From: Chenopodium formosanum
Taxonomy: Eukaryota; Streptophyta; Magnoliopsida; Caryophyllales; Amaranthaceae
DNA: 64,000 nt
NCBI GenBank assembly: GCA_024500155.1
Contig: CM044877.1
Coordinates: 30,131,001 to 30,195,000, forward strand
Reading direction: 5' to 3'
A program made the translations under genes and the position numbers. Under the pieces are notes generated by a model. It ran no database searches and was not told where the DNA came from. It saw only the letters and a program-made list of their open reading frames with translations. Every line of letters starts with the position of its first letter. Position 1 is the stretch's first letter. Shown here piece by piece: positions 11,269-21,513 of this stretch.

Positions 11269-13446
11269 ATGGCAACACAAGAAGAAGTCAATGATCTTAA
11301 GAACCAACTGGCTACCGTGACTGAGACACTGAAGCTTCTCGCACAAAAGATCGATGATCCCGTGAAGCAACAACAAATGGACCTCATGCAAGAGAGTTTA
11401 AGCAAGTTGTCTAGCGACTACAAGTTTCAAGAGCTTACATCACAAGGGGTCTCGGTGGACAAAGATCTTCTTCCGCATAAGTTCAACGCCAACGACATCC
11501 CAAAATTCAGAGCAACTAACAACCCATACTTTCATTTAAGAGCATTCGAAACCATAATGAGTATTAAGGGTACCGATAAGAAAGTCTTCCCCTCTCTGTT
11601 CTCACTATCTCTCGAGACCGTTTGCCAACAATGGTTCTTTTCTCTCTAGAAAGAAAATACCTCTACATGGGAGTCAATAGCAAACGCTTTCGTTGATAGG
11701 TACAAGTGCAATATTCAAGTCGAGACTGACCATAGGGAACTTAAAATCCTCAAACAGAAAGATAATAAAGGCTTCACCTCTTTCTTTAACAAGTGGAGAG
11801 AAACCTCAGCTAAGATGATTGAGGTGCCAAGTGAAAAAGAATCTGTGAGAATGTTCATCAAAAATCTCCAAGAAAAATATTCCAAGCATCTCAAATATTA
11901 AAATAATCTCCATACTTTCAAGGCCGTTTATGACATTGGGATCAATATTGAAGTTGACTTGGCTAAATTAAAAGCTGTCAACAATAACTCCAACAGTGGT
12001 TGGAAAGAAAAGAAGAACGACAATCCTTCTTCTTCCAAAACCGCCCACTCAAACAATGTGAGCACCTTTAATTTAGGAGAAGTCCTTGCTATGAACAACC
12101 AAGGACAGAAGAAACCATTTAGGAGGAATTTCACTCCTATTGGCATGAGTTATGACACCGCGTTTGATTGATTAAGTGCAAAAGTTCTTATAACTCTTAT
12201 TGGACCATTTGGGGACCCACCAGTTGAGAAGAGGTCAGCTAATTGGAACCCCAATGCACACTGCAAGTATCACCAAGGTAGGGGTCATCTTACTGAAAAC
12301 TGTTGGAAGCTTAAGGAAGTTATCCAAGACTTGATCGACAACAACAAACTGTCGTTGCCCCCTGCCAGTAAGAAGCCAAGCATTGACAATGCACCTCTAG
12401 CTCATACCCTGGCTATCTCCGAGGAGGAAAACGAGGTTGACCCCTCCTCTCTTATTAGACCTGTCAAAGAAATCAGTGCCATAGAAAAAGAAGAGGAGAT
12501 CTTTTTCGATGTCAAGGATAACCTTCCATAACCGGCGAATAAATATGATATACAATTGCTCAAACTGTCTATGAGGGAGGTATCGCAATTACTACGTGAA
12601 GCTCTCAAAGTTATGAACGAACTCCATAAGAAATATGATGAGCTTCCACTTCCGAAAGATAAAAGAGAATTCACACCCATAGGAATGACCTACGATGCTA
12701 TTTTTTATCGTATCTATGATCAAGGACTAATCAAACCTATTAGTCCAACAGAGGATCCAATATTAGAAAAGCAATCTCCCAGATTGGATCCCAAATCCTA
12801 CTGCAAATACCATCGAGGAAACTGTCATACCACTGATGAATGTTACAGGTTTCAAAACCTCATTCAAGATCTTGTGGAAGCTAATAAGATCTCATTACCT
12901 CTAATTAGCAAGGGAACGACTTATGAGGCAAAGCATTTTCCCTTACAAGTCACTGAAAAACCCAAGAAGAGCAATAGAATCTACACTCCAATTGGGATCT
13001 TATATGCGCAAATGTTCGAAATGCTCTCCGGGAGTGGCGAGATCAAACCTCTCGAACCGAGACCATTCGAATCATTGAAAAGGACAGATAGATATTACTG
13101 TCAGTATCATCAATCAGGGGGTCACACTATAGAAAACTGTTTCAAATTCAAGGATTTGGTACAGAAAATGATTGATGAAAAGAAACTAGTCCAAGTTCAA
13201 CAAGAAGAAGATGCAACCATTAATGGAGTTTGGGACAGTGATGAAGAAGATGTCTATGTAAAGGACTTAGTAGAACTTCCGCCTTCTGTGTCATACACCA
13301 CAGATGACATTTGGGCTGAAGAAGACTCATCGATAGATGTCCTCACAAGATCTGGGAGAATGCAACCTCCCGTTTCAACACAACCTATATCAACCACACA
13401 ACAAGTTCCCATACCTATCATTGAAGAAAATGACATTGTTAAGTAG
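11269..13446 (+). pseudogene. Gag of element B, triple-knuckle type, broken
   Basis: The ATG starts MATQEEVNDLKNQLATVTET, matching element A. The Gag core (FHLRAFETIMSIKG, CQQWFFSL, FFNKWRE, KYSKHLKY) is followed by three repeated modules with PIGM or PIGI and a C-x2-H-x4-H-x4-C motif: CKYHQGRGHLTENC (12262-12303), CKYHRGNCHTTDEC (12802-12843) and CQYHQSGGHTIENC (13099-13140). The ordinary CCHC knuckle has Cys at the second position; here it is His with unchanged spacing. The reading frame stays the same throughout but is interrupted by stops at 11647, 11899, 12169, 12529 and 13444. Several sit where Gln or Arg is expected, consistent with C-to-T change. Gag, protease and polymerase appear to be one fused frame. 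Confidence 0.88.
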
Positions 13447-14364
13447 TTTAAGAAGACAAAAGTTGAGATGAATGTATGGAAACTTCTGGCAACATCTCGA
13501 GAACATAGGTTGGCTGTAATGAATGCCTTGGACAAAATTGGGATAGACTTTGACACTACTCCTGAGGGACTAGCCAACTTCCTCACAAGTGACCCTCCAA
13601 GCCCGATTAATTTGATCACCTTCTCTGACAAAGATTTACCTCCAGAAGGTGACAAACACTACAACGCATTAAACCTCACAGTAGTTTACAAGAGGATGAA
13701 TGTTCCTATGACTCTTGTAGACAATGGATCAGCCATCAACGTTTGTCCACTTAGAACCGCGAGCATGCTCAGCATAAGGGACGAAAATTTAACTCTATCT
13801 ACACAAGAAATAAGGGCCTACGACAACACTCGTCGTCAAGCTCTTGGCAAGATTACCCTAAATGTAAAGGCAGGAGCAATAGAACATGCTACTACTTTCC
13901 AAGTAGTAGACATCAAAGCTTCATTCAACTTATTGTTGGGACGCCCTTGGCTTCATGATCTAAAGGTCGTCCCTTCATCTCTCCACAAACAAGTGAAAGC
14001 TATAGTTGGAGGAATTCCAATTACCATCGATGCTTCGCCTATGAGAATCAAATCTATAGAAAATCCAATTATTAATGTGGAACACGACGAGGATGATGAA
14101 GACTTGTGGGGCTTTAACGAAGAAGTCTCCTTAATCCAGGAGGATGAAAAGACCCCTCTTTGCCATGACCCCCATTCAAACATGATTGTCAATGCCATGC
14201 TGAAGAAACAAGGACACTTTCCTGGGATGACCCTAGGGAAGAAGAAAGGAACGGCAAAACCGCTGGAGTTACCTGGCCTCCCTAAGTTAGACACTTTCGG
14301 ACTTGGTTTTGAACTGACTCAGAAAGATCTCAAGCGAGCCCTGGAAAAAGTCGAAAGCACGTAG
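13447..14364 (+). pseudogene. Protease and G-patch-like region of element B
   Basis: It continues in the Gag frame. The aspartic protease region has PMTLVDNGSAINV near 13714, a D-N-G-S form of the active site typical of Tat elements as I recall them, then FNLLLGRPWLHDL, the conserved flap-side segment. A region near 14200-14260 (GHFPGMTLGKKKG) resembles the glycine-rich G-patch-like segment that follows protease in related elements. The frame ends at TAG 14362-14364, where one extra base shifts the downstream frame; the later sequence is open in the next frame from 14396. Confidence 0.82.
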
Positions 14365-16005
14365 GGACGCTCGCATTCAAAAGAAAGCAATTCCAATGGA
14401 TCAGTACCCCCTTACGCTTAATGGTCAGTTCATAAAAGAAGGAGAGGACTATCCATGCCATGAATTTCTCGAGCCATTTGTTGTAAACGGCATACGACAA
14501 CTGGGATTTGAGATTTTGTTGGATTGCTACTTCACTGATGAAATCCCAACTCCCGTCCACAAGGAGAAAGCACCCCCATGCTTTGACTTTAACGTCATGG
14601 GATTACTGTTTGGGCGATAAAAGAATGGGCCAACTTATAAAGAGGATAACTCCTCGCTCATTCAAACAGTCCTACAAAGTGAAAGCTTCAATCCCTCGAA
14701 GCTAATTACTCCAGCTGAAGGATCACTACAAGGGTGGCGCAAGACAATCAAGGTGACTACTCCAAACGGAAGGAAGATATCCATCACGACAGGGCAAGGA
14801 TCGATGTTTGAAGAGTCGTCTGAGTCAGAGTCCGAGTCAGAGTCTTTCCCTTTAGAATCTTCTAAGTCTTTAGTAGTAACACCTCCCCCTCCTATTTCCT
14901 CTCCCAAGATAGTTAGTGATCCAGTCCTTGAGGACATATCACTCTTTGATGTAATGATCTCAGAGTACAATAATATTTCTCATTCTCCTTACTTCTCGTG
15001 TTCTTCACTAACCCAAGATGACGAGCATTGCTTAACTAACAATGAAAAAGACAAAGAAATTAATAAAGTAATGGAAACACTCGAAAAGAAAACACCAGTA
15101 ATTGAAGAGACTGAAACAGTTGATATCTCGAATGATTCAACTCATAAAAGAGAAGTTAAAATCGGACTAACATTGACTAAACAAGAAAGAACCGATTTAA
15201 TTAACTTACTTACAGAATTTATCGATGTATTTTCTTGGTCATATGAAGATATGCCAAGCATTAATAGAGAAATAGCTCAACACAATATACCACTAATTCC
15301 AGGAATGAAACCTGTAAAACAAAAGTTGCGTCGAATGAAACCCGACGTAGCCCTTAAAATAAAAGAAGAAGTTCAAAAACAGATAACTGCAGGTTTCATC
15401 AAGGTATCCAAATACCCCGAATGGGTCGCCAACGTCGTCCCAATTTCGAAGAAAGACGGAAGGGTAAGGATGTGTGTCGACTATCGAGATCTAAATAATG
15501 CAAGTCCAAAGGACGACTTCCCTTTGCCACACATCGATATTCTGGTAGACAACACGTATAAAGAATTCATCGATGTATTTGCTTGTTCATATTAAGATAT
15601 GCCAGACATTAATAGAGAAATAGCTCAACACACTATACCACTAATTCCAGGAATGAAACCTGTAAAACAAAAGTTGCGTCGAATGAAACCCGACGTAGCT
15701 TTTAAAATAAAAGAAGAAGTTCAAAAACAAATAACTACAAGTTTTATCAGGGTATCCAAATACCCCGAATGGGTAGCCAACGTCGTCCCAGTTCCAAAGA
15801 AGGATGGAAGGGTAACAATGTGTGTCGACTATCGAGATTTAAATAAGGAAAGTCAAAAGGACGACTTCCCTTTACCACACGTCGATATTTTGGTAAATAA
15901 TACAACAAATCATGCACTTCTCTCGTTTATGGATGGATACGCGGGATACAATCAAATTCTCATGGCAGAAGAAGACATGGAGAAAACAACATTCATAACA
16001 CCATG
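14365..16005 (+). pseudogene. Partial reverse transcriptase of element B with internal duplication
   Basis: After a linker with an acidic Ser/Glu run (about 14809-14845), the RT N-terminal segment appears: LRRMKPDVALKIKEEV, EWVANVVPISKKDGRVRMC, VDYRDLN, DFPLPHIDILVD. The segment 15215-15562 is then repeated directly as 15563-15910 (348 bp, 116 codons, in frame) with many differences between copies. The second copy continues to HALLSFMDGYAGYNQI and KTTFITP, then stops abruptly at about 16005, before the catalytic Y-x-D-D box. A stop near 14618 and TAA at 15593-15595 also interrupt the frame. A protein with two RT finger regions and no catalytic palm cannot be active. Confidence 0.85.
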
Positions 16006-16009
16006 CGAT

Positions 16010-16807
16010 ACTCATAGGAAGCCCTTGATAGTTTAACCCAATTATTTGATGAAGTGAGGATGGTATTGCACCAAGCTCATGTATCCAAGGACGTCCAAGT
16101 AGAAGGTTGAATGAAGGTTTAATGTCCATAACATGGAATTGAAACATCTTTTGAATTTGGCCTGTGGTAATTGGTAGCTTAACAGTTCCACACACCGATC
16201 TTCTCGAGTTGTCATAGGCCCTAATGTGTATTGTTGATTGAAAATCTTTTTCTGGATTAAGGCCTAGGTATTTTGCAGTTTGCAATAGGCATACATTAAC
16301 AGATGACCAATTGTCTACCAAAGTAAGAGGGGTATTGTATCCCTTGCACCCCACAGTTAGGTATAATGCATTGTTGTGGGTCGTGCCTTTTGAAGGAAAA
16401 TCATCATTAGTGAAAATGATTGATTTGTCGAATTTCTCACTTGTAAGCAAGCTAACGAGATCCTGAGGGGTTGTGTTTATGCTTACAGACAAAGTCGTTA
16501 GAGCATTCATTAGAGAATTATTATGTTCTTTAGAAGTAATTAAGAGTTCCCAAATGCTAACATTCGCCTTAGATTGGCGAAGTTGTTTAACCAATGGATC
16601 TTTCACCGTAAGTGGAGGTGGTATTGTATTTTGCACTTGTCCTTGAGTTTGATTTTGTGTGGTCGAAGATCCATTTGGTGGCGGTGGTGCTTGATAAACT
16701 CGCCCAGAATGAGTTAGATGATCTATCTTGTTTGTATTAGTTGTAGGACTCACAAACCAACTTTCTTCTAGAGGCTTTAGATGTGCCTCCATTTCAAGAT
16801 GTTCCAT
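16010..16807 (-). pseudogene. Protease region of element C
   Basis: A basic/Pro-rich linker (HSGRVYQAPPPPNG) precedes a conserved block (QSKANVSIWELLITSKEHN) also found in element B. The aspartic protease follows with PLTLVDNWSSVNV at about 16300-16325 and FNLLLGRPWIHELG. The active-site Gly is replaced by Trp, so the enzyme would be inactive. The frame then runs into element B's sequence on the opposite strand at about 16010. Confidence 0.82.
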
Positions 16808-18221
16808 GAGTTGTGCTTAATGCACTTGTTCATCCAACGAGATTTGATAAGTCTTGTGACTTCCCCAACAAATGATGGAGGTGGGACGGCGGCATACTTA
16901 GAGACATATAAGTCTTGAAAGTTGTCGTCCCATAGTCCACATACTTCATTAATTGCCCCTATGAGTATTGTGGCTAGATGTTTTCCTATAGGTGTGATAT
17001 AGTCCAAAGGATTGAACGTATCACTTCCCATATGGTCCTCATCAATATGAAACACCCCAAATGGTGATCCATTATTGTTAGGTTTAGGAGAAAAAATTCT
17101 CCCATCGTTTACTAAATCTTTTATTTTGTGCTTTAAGACATAGCATCGTTCAATGTCGTGCCCAACGCCTCTATGATAAGCACAATAAGCATTACCACCT
17201 CATTAAGGACATCTTTCTGGTGGAGTGAGTGGTGTTGGTCATGTTGGCGCAAGTAAGCCTTTTTCGCTTAATTTTTCTAATAATTCTTTATAGCTTACAG
17301 GAAATGGTGTAAATTTTCTTTCTTTTGTCCACCTCCTTCTAGGAACATTATGGTTGTATTGGTTTGTTTTATTGTATTGCGTGGTGATCGCAAATACATC
17401 AATAGAGGATGATGTATTGTCATTCCCCTTTTTGTGGTTATTCTTAGGTTGATGATGATAATGGGGTTTATTTGCTTTCTCTTTAACAAGATCATCTTCA
17501 ATCCTAGTAGCCATAGCGTAGACCTTTTGAAAAGTGTTAAAACCAAGGTGGCGTAGATGTTTGTTATACTTTTCATGATAGTTGTCAATGAATTTTTGTA
17601 CTAACTCAAGTTCAGGTGGCCTTTGGGTAAGGTGGGCCGCCTTTTCTCGCCATCTACCATAGAAAGCAAGGAAACCTTCATCGTCACCTTGCTTAAGCAT
17701 TTTAAGTCCACTTAGAGTTGACTTGAACTCTACGTTACTCTCATATTGGTAATGAAAACCGAAACTACATCTTCCCATGTTGTTTTGAATTTTGGATCTA
17801 GCCCATAGTACCAATCTCTTGCCGCTGGGTCTAGAGATAAAGGGAAAGTCAAAGCATAAAGCTTAGGATCAACTCCTTTTAATGCAATGGTGCCTGTAAA
17901 ACACATTAAGTGGTTTTGTGGATTATTGGTCACCTTAAATATTTGCAAGGTTGTAGCTACGAACTTTTCTGGTAAAGCAAGTCCTAAGGGAGGAGCAAAC
18001 TTTTCTGCGTCGAAGTACTTGTTCCCCATGGTGGAACGAAGAACAAGCTTCTCCAACGACTTTTCTTTGACGGATAATTGTTCCATATTTTGTTGCAAGG
18101 CTAGAGCCTCGACATTTTTCTTTTCAGCTTTTTCAAGTTTCTTAATTCTTCTTTCCTCGGCCTTTTGAGCCTTTTCTTCTCTCAATCGAGCAATCTCTAG
18201 GAGTTGTTCGATGGTTGACAT
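16808..18221 (-). pseudogene. Gag of element C, broken
   Basis: The minus-strand ATG at 18221 begins MSTIEQLLEIARLREEKAQ, a charged coiled coil of about 50 residues, then the Gag core (LPEKFVATTLQIFKVTNNP, ALTFPLSLDPAARDWYYGL). A frameshift near 17740 moves the reading to the segment with FLAFYGRWREKAAHL and HLRHLGFNTFQKVYAMA. A single knuckle CAYHRGVGHDIERC (about 17160-17205) keeps the C-x2-H-x4-H-x4-C form seen in A, B and F. Stops lie next to the knuckle and the frame changes again near 16800. Confidence 0.83.
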
Positions 18222-19248
18222 TGTTGTTAGACTAGGACTAGTTGTCGAGGGAAGGTGGTTTGAAAGAGGTGGATTACTTGATGGTAATCGTAGAATAGGA
18301 GCGCCCGGGAGTCTTCGTTCCCAAGCTTAAGACCCGACCCTAGAGGAAGTACGAAAGGATAAGTAAATCAGTATGCTTGTTTAGAAGAAAGGAAAAAAAT
18401 GATGCAAGATATATTCGAACGGATAACATCACCCTTAAACAATTCTCCAATGAAGATATTATTTGAACGAGTTAATTTTTTTTTAGAAATCAAATCGACT
18501 CTTAATAGTGGGCACGCGCAAGTGATTAAGCTGCGCGCGACTGGCGCGCGCATCAGAATCACTTGCGCTGGTAGGGGTCGCGCAACTCATTGAGTTGCCC
18601 ACACCACATGCTCGTAAGATTTTTTTTTTTAATTTGGTCGCTTTTTTTTTTTGTCATCATTTTTTTATTTATTTTTGAATTTTTTTTTATGTTATCCTTC
18701 GAATACGACTCAAAGTTCCGAAGGGACAATTTCGTAATTGGGAACCTAGACCAAACTAAAAAAGATAAAAAAGAAGACTATCCTAACATGTTGCATATAG
18801 TCACATAAGCACATAAAGCATGTCATAAGCCAAGGTTCATGTAATGCCATTCTAAGGTCAAAGAGGCTTGGGTGTCTAAAGGTACCATATCTTAAGACAA
18901 ATGCACAAATCAATTACCCAACGTGTCAACGTGTTGACTCATGGCATCGCCCTCACAATATTTTGTTGGTGATATGAGTGGGATTATTGTTATTGATTTC
19001 GGGATAGAATCCTAGTGTTGGCGACCCTTAATCAATGAGCCAATCTCAAATGGTTAAAGTGTGCTATGCTAATGCATGTTGCAATGTTGCTTGTTTGGTT
19101 TTTACTTTTGTGCAAACGGAAGATATTTTGTGTTCAAGTCTCGCTCTCTAACTAGAGAATATCCAAGTTAATTCCCGTTACAACGCATATACAACCTAGT
19201 GTCGGAAACCTTGGACCATAACGAAGAACTAATCGTGTAACCTCTAAG
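18222..19248 (-). other. 5' leader of element C
   Basis: About 1 kb between primer-binding site and gag. At 18510-18600 there is a cluster of gcgcgc words (gcgcgcgactggcgcgcg) like those in the LTR at 20225-20480. T-rich runs follow at 18620-18690. No coding domain is visible. Confidence 0.65.
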
Positions 19249-19266
19249 TCCCTAGTTCAGTCGCCA
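19249..19266 (-). other. Primer-binding site of element C
   Basis: Reads TGGCGACTGAACTAGGGA on the minus strand, one base from the LTR end at 19268. It ends in the TGG expected opposite a tRNA CCA tail. It differs from the site of element A, in line with a separate family. Confidence 0.75.
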
Positions 19267-20184
19267 CTGTAAGGAGGGTGTTCCCATCATAGGGGAACTT
19301 CTGCTTAGATGCCCATGGCCCTATAGAAGCCTAGGACTTAACACTTGTTAGGGTGTATTAGGATTTGAATTCCTGACTGTTTGGGGGACCTTGAATTAGA
19401 ATTGATTCTATCATCACGCTTTTTTATAAGAAACAAGTGGGGAGTCGCCAATGATTTTTAGTAAAACTCATAAACCTCGTTCATGTCTTTCTTCCATGTG
19501 GAGTTCATGGATTAATTAGCATGAATCGTAAGTTTACGCATGCCCAAATTGGTCTACATACACCAGAAATGAGTTCGGGAGCAAAGGTACTAAAATAACG
19601 TTCCCTTTAGGGGGGAATCACTATCCTAGCCCTAGTGCGACCTCTACTAGCTCTTCCTTTTTTTACAATTTCATCACTAAACAATATATGCAACGCGATA
19701 CCTAAAACTAGTTAGTTGATTTTATTTACACACGTTAATTCACGTAGGAATTACATTGCAACGTCGTTATTCTTTATTTAATCGAATTCGTGAAAAGAAC
19801 AAGAAAATAAACAATATTTACCTTGGCTTAAGTGATCAACCAACAATTAATTATCCAATTCTAATCTTATTTAACGCAAGATACTACGTGGAATTGAATA
19901 ATTAATCCTTTTAAGGTGATCAAGCAACACTAATTAATTAATTAAAGTTCTTTTAAACAAGAAAATAAATTTGATTTATCTAAGTGCTCGGGAATTTACC
20001 ACTTCTCTTTGCTAGATCTCTATTTAGAACACTTATGGACTCCTTGTTTGGGAACCTCCACTGTAGTAACAAAACATCAAGGGGTGAGTGTTTAGGACAA
20101 GAGGGATTCGGTAGCACAAGTTCACAAGTATTTTTCCAGAATTTTAGGTTATTTTCTCTGTGTTTAAGCCTTGGATTAAGCCTC

Positions 20185-20192
20185 TATTTATA
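20185..20192 (-). promoter_or_regulatory. TATA box of LTR C
   Basis: Minus-strand TATAAATA within ccctataaatagagg, a near-ideal plant TATA box, in the middle of the LTR as expected for a U3/R boundary. Confidence 0.7.
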
Positions 20193-20224
20193 GGGAATGG
20201 GTAGGATTAGGGTTTTCAGCATTC

Positions 20225-20480
20225 TGCGGCGGCAGGTGTCGTGCACAACTAGATGAGTTGCGCGCGGCATCCCCGCGCAAGTAATTTAGTTGCGCTGCTA
20301 TGGGAAGCACAACTAGATGTCTTTGGCGCGGCCTTATGGCAAGATTCGATTATATATTTTCATAAAATTCTGAATCTTCCATGAGCGCATCTCTAAAGAT
20401 TGCGCAAAGTGTGGCGCGCAATTGAATTAGTTGCGCGCGCCTGCCTAGCGCGACTGATTTAGATGCGCGCGACTTTTTCT
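20225..20480. repeat. GC-rich word array in U3 of LTR C
   Basis: Words such as gttgcgcgcg, gcgcaactaa and gatgcgcgcgac alternate with cttag/atgag spacers. They often form short inverted pairs (agttgcgcgc against gcgcgcaact). In element orientation the array lies directly upstream of the TATA box. Confidence 0.75.
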
Positions 20481-20680
20481 GCGACACCATTAAAATTATG
20501 ATTGGATTTAGTTAATTGGACCTTTTTCAGCTTTGTTCTTTAGTTTGGGCTAGTCTTTTGTGTTTTATGGCTTAATCAGTTATCCTTAAGCATTCTCCAC
20601 TTCAATCCAACATGAAGATGGTTTTATTTAACGTCATTGCACTTCCTGTCGGGATAGGAGGCCAAAATTAGATGTCTACA

Positions 20681-20876
20681 CATTCCCTCTGTCCTCTTTC
20701 TCTTCTAAGTGTGGAAGTATGAAATTCTTCAAAATATCAGCGTTTCCACCTACTAAAAAAGCGGTAAGCCAAGCAGGTGCGTCTTTGTCTTCAAGGATGG
20801 CAGGTCTGTCCCCCATCGCTTCCTGATTCTCCTGTTAAGGCGATTTCTCTTCCGATTCATGTTGTTCCTCCTCCAT
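20681..20876 (-). pseudogene. Unrecognised coding fragment cut by LTR C
   Basis: A minus-strand ATG at 20876 opens MEEEQHESEEKSP, then one stop (TAA near 20834), then a frame that stays open (RPAILEDKDAPAWLTAFLVG, NADILKNFILPHL) up to the LTR junction at 20680. I do not recognise the protein. The reading frame stopping exactly at the insertion suggests that element C interrupted a gene or another element here. The 65-codon length gives little statistical support. Confidence 0.3.
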
Positions 20877-21398
20877 TTAGCGCGTATATACATAGCTAAA
20901 TGGCGATTTGGGCACTCCATTGGATATTATCCACTAGGACCAATCTGTATCTGAATATGACTTACAAAACCCTCTTCCATTATAATCTCAAGATTCAATT
21001 TTAGAAAGTTGTTGGAGAACTATGATAAGTTTTAGCGAAGTTACTATTGATACATATAATTAGTCCTTGCGTCTCCGTCCCCTTGATTATTAATATTCTC
21101 CGTAAATTCAATATTACGTGGTAAAATCAGAAAACTCTTAGCATTCTAGGAACCCCCGGCCCTTATAAAAAAATCATATTAAGGGAATGAATTTAAAATA
21201 TACCGTCCCGGATTCCAAAACACTGTTTGAGTCTTGATCAATTCCGTGAAAGTTTATTAAAATACATGCCCTTAAGTTAGAATTTGGTAATTTTAACGAA
21301 ACAACGTTAAGAATGTGGAAGGACACGTAATTTTACAACCATGTATTGAAATTACGGATCAGGGGTATCTCAACCGTAAACAGTGTCGCGAAAGTGAC
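20877..21398. other. Intergenic host DNA
   Basis: AT-rich sequence with no domain, repeat family or RNA gene that I can recognise. It ends at the TATA box of the B3 gene remnant. Confidence 0.5.
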
Positions 21399-21406
21399 TA
21401 TAAATA
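21399..21406 (+). promoter_or_regulatory. Probable TATA box of the B3 gene remnant
   Basis: TATAAATA 115 bases before the ATG at 21514, with a CT/TTC-rich stretch between. This spacing fits a plant core promoter with a short 5' leader. Confidence 0.5.
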
Positions 21407-21513
21407 CTTGCTTATAGTCACTTCCTTCAATTTATTTCTTTATTAAGCCAAGTTTAGCATTTCATCTTTAAAAGGGAAAAAGGAAAGAACTTCTTCAAAG
21501 CTATTGCTGAGAA

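Larger units (their letters stand above)
11134..16005 (+). mobile_element. Element B: truncated Tat-like Ty3/gypsy element
   Basis: Plus-strand gag, protease and partial reverse transcriptase run from 11269 to 16005. The left end starts inside the leader directly beside the LTR of element A; the most economical reading is that A inserted into B's leader, leaving B's own 5' LTR to the left of the window. The right end is cut in the reverse transcriptase palm before the catalytic box and joined to element C. No LTR of B is visible. Confidence 0.85.
16006..20680 (-). mobile_element. Element C: 5' half of a Tat-like Ty3/gypsy element
   Basis: In element orientation it consists of the 5' LTR (20680-19268), a primer-binding site, a leader, gag (18221-16808) and protease (to about 16010). 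The rest of pol and the 3' LTR are missing. The left end is fused tail to tail with element B within 16006-16010. Its LTR sequence is unlike element A's, and its Gag differs strongly, so it is a different family of the same lineage. Confidence 0.87.
19268..20680 (-). repeat. 5' LTR of element C
   Basis: This LTR is 1413 bp, bounded by TGTAAGG (plus strand, 19268) and GTCTACA (ending 20680), with a primer-binding site at its inner edge. On the minus strand it starts TGTAGACATCTAATTTTGG, a start I associate with Tat LTRs. No second copy is in the window, so the ends rest on terminal motifs and the primer site. The flanking bases at 20681 are cattc. Confidence 0.82.

Noticed and set aside
15872..16036. 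Single protein spanning elements B and C
   Set aside because: The frame crosses an opposite-strand junction; the sequence past 16010 is antisense to a protease.
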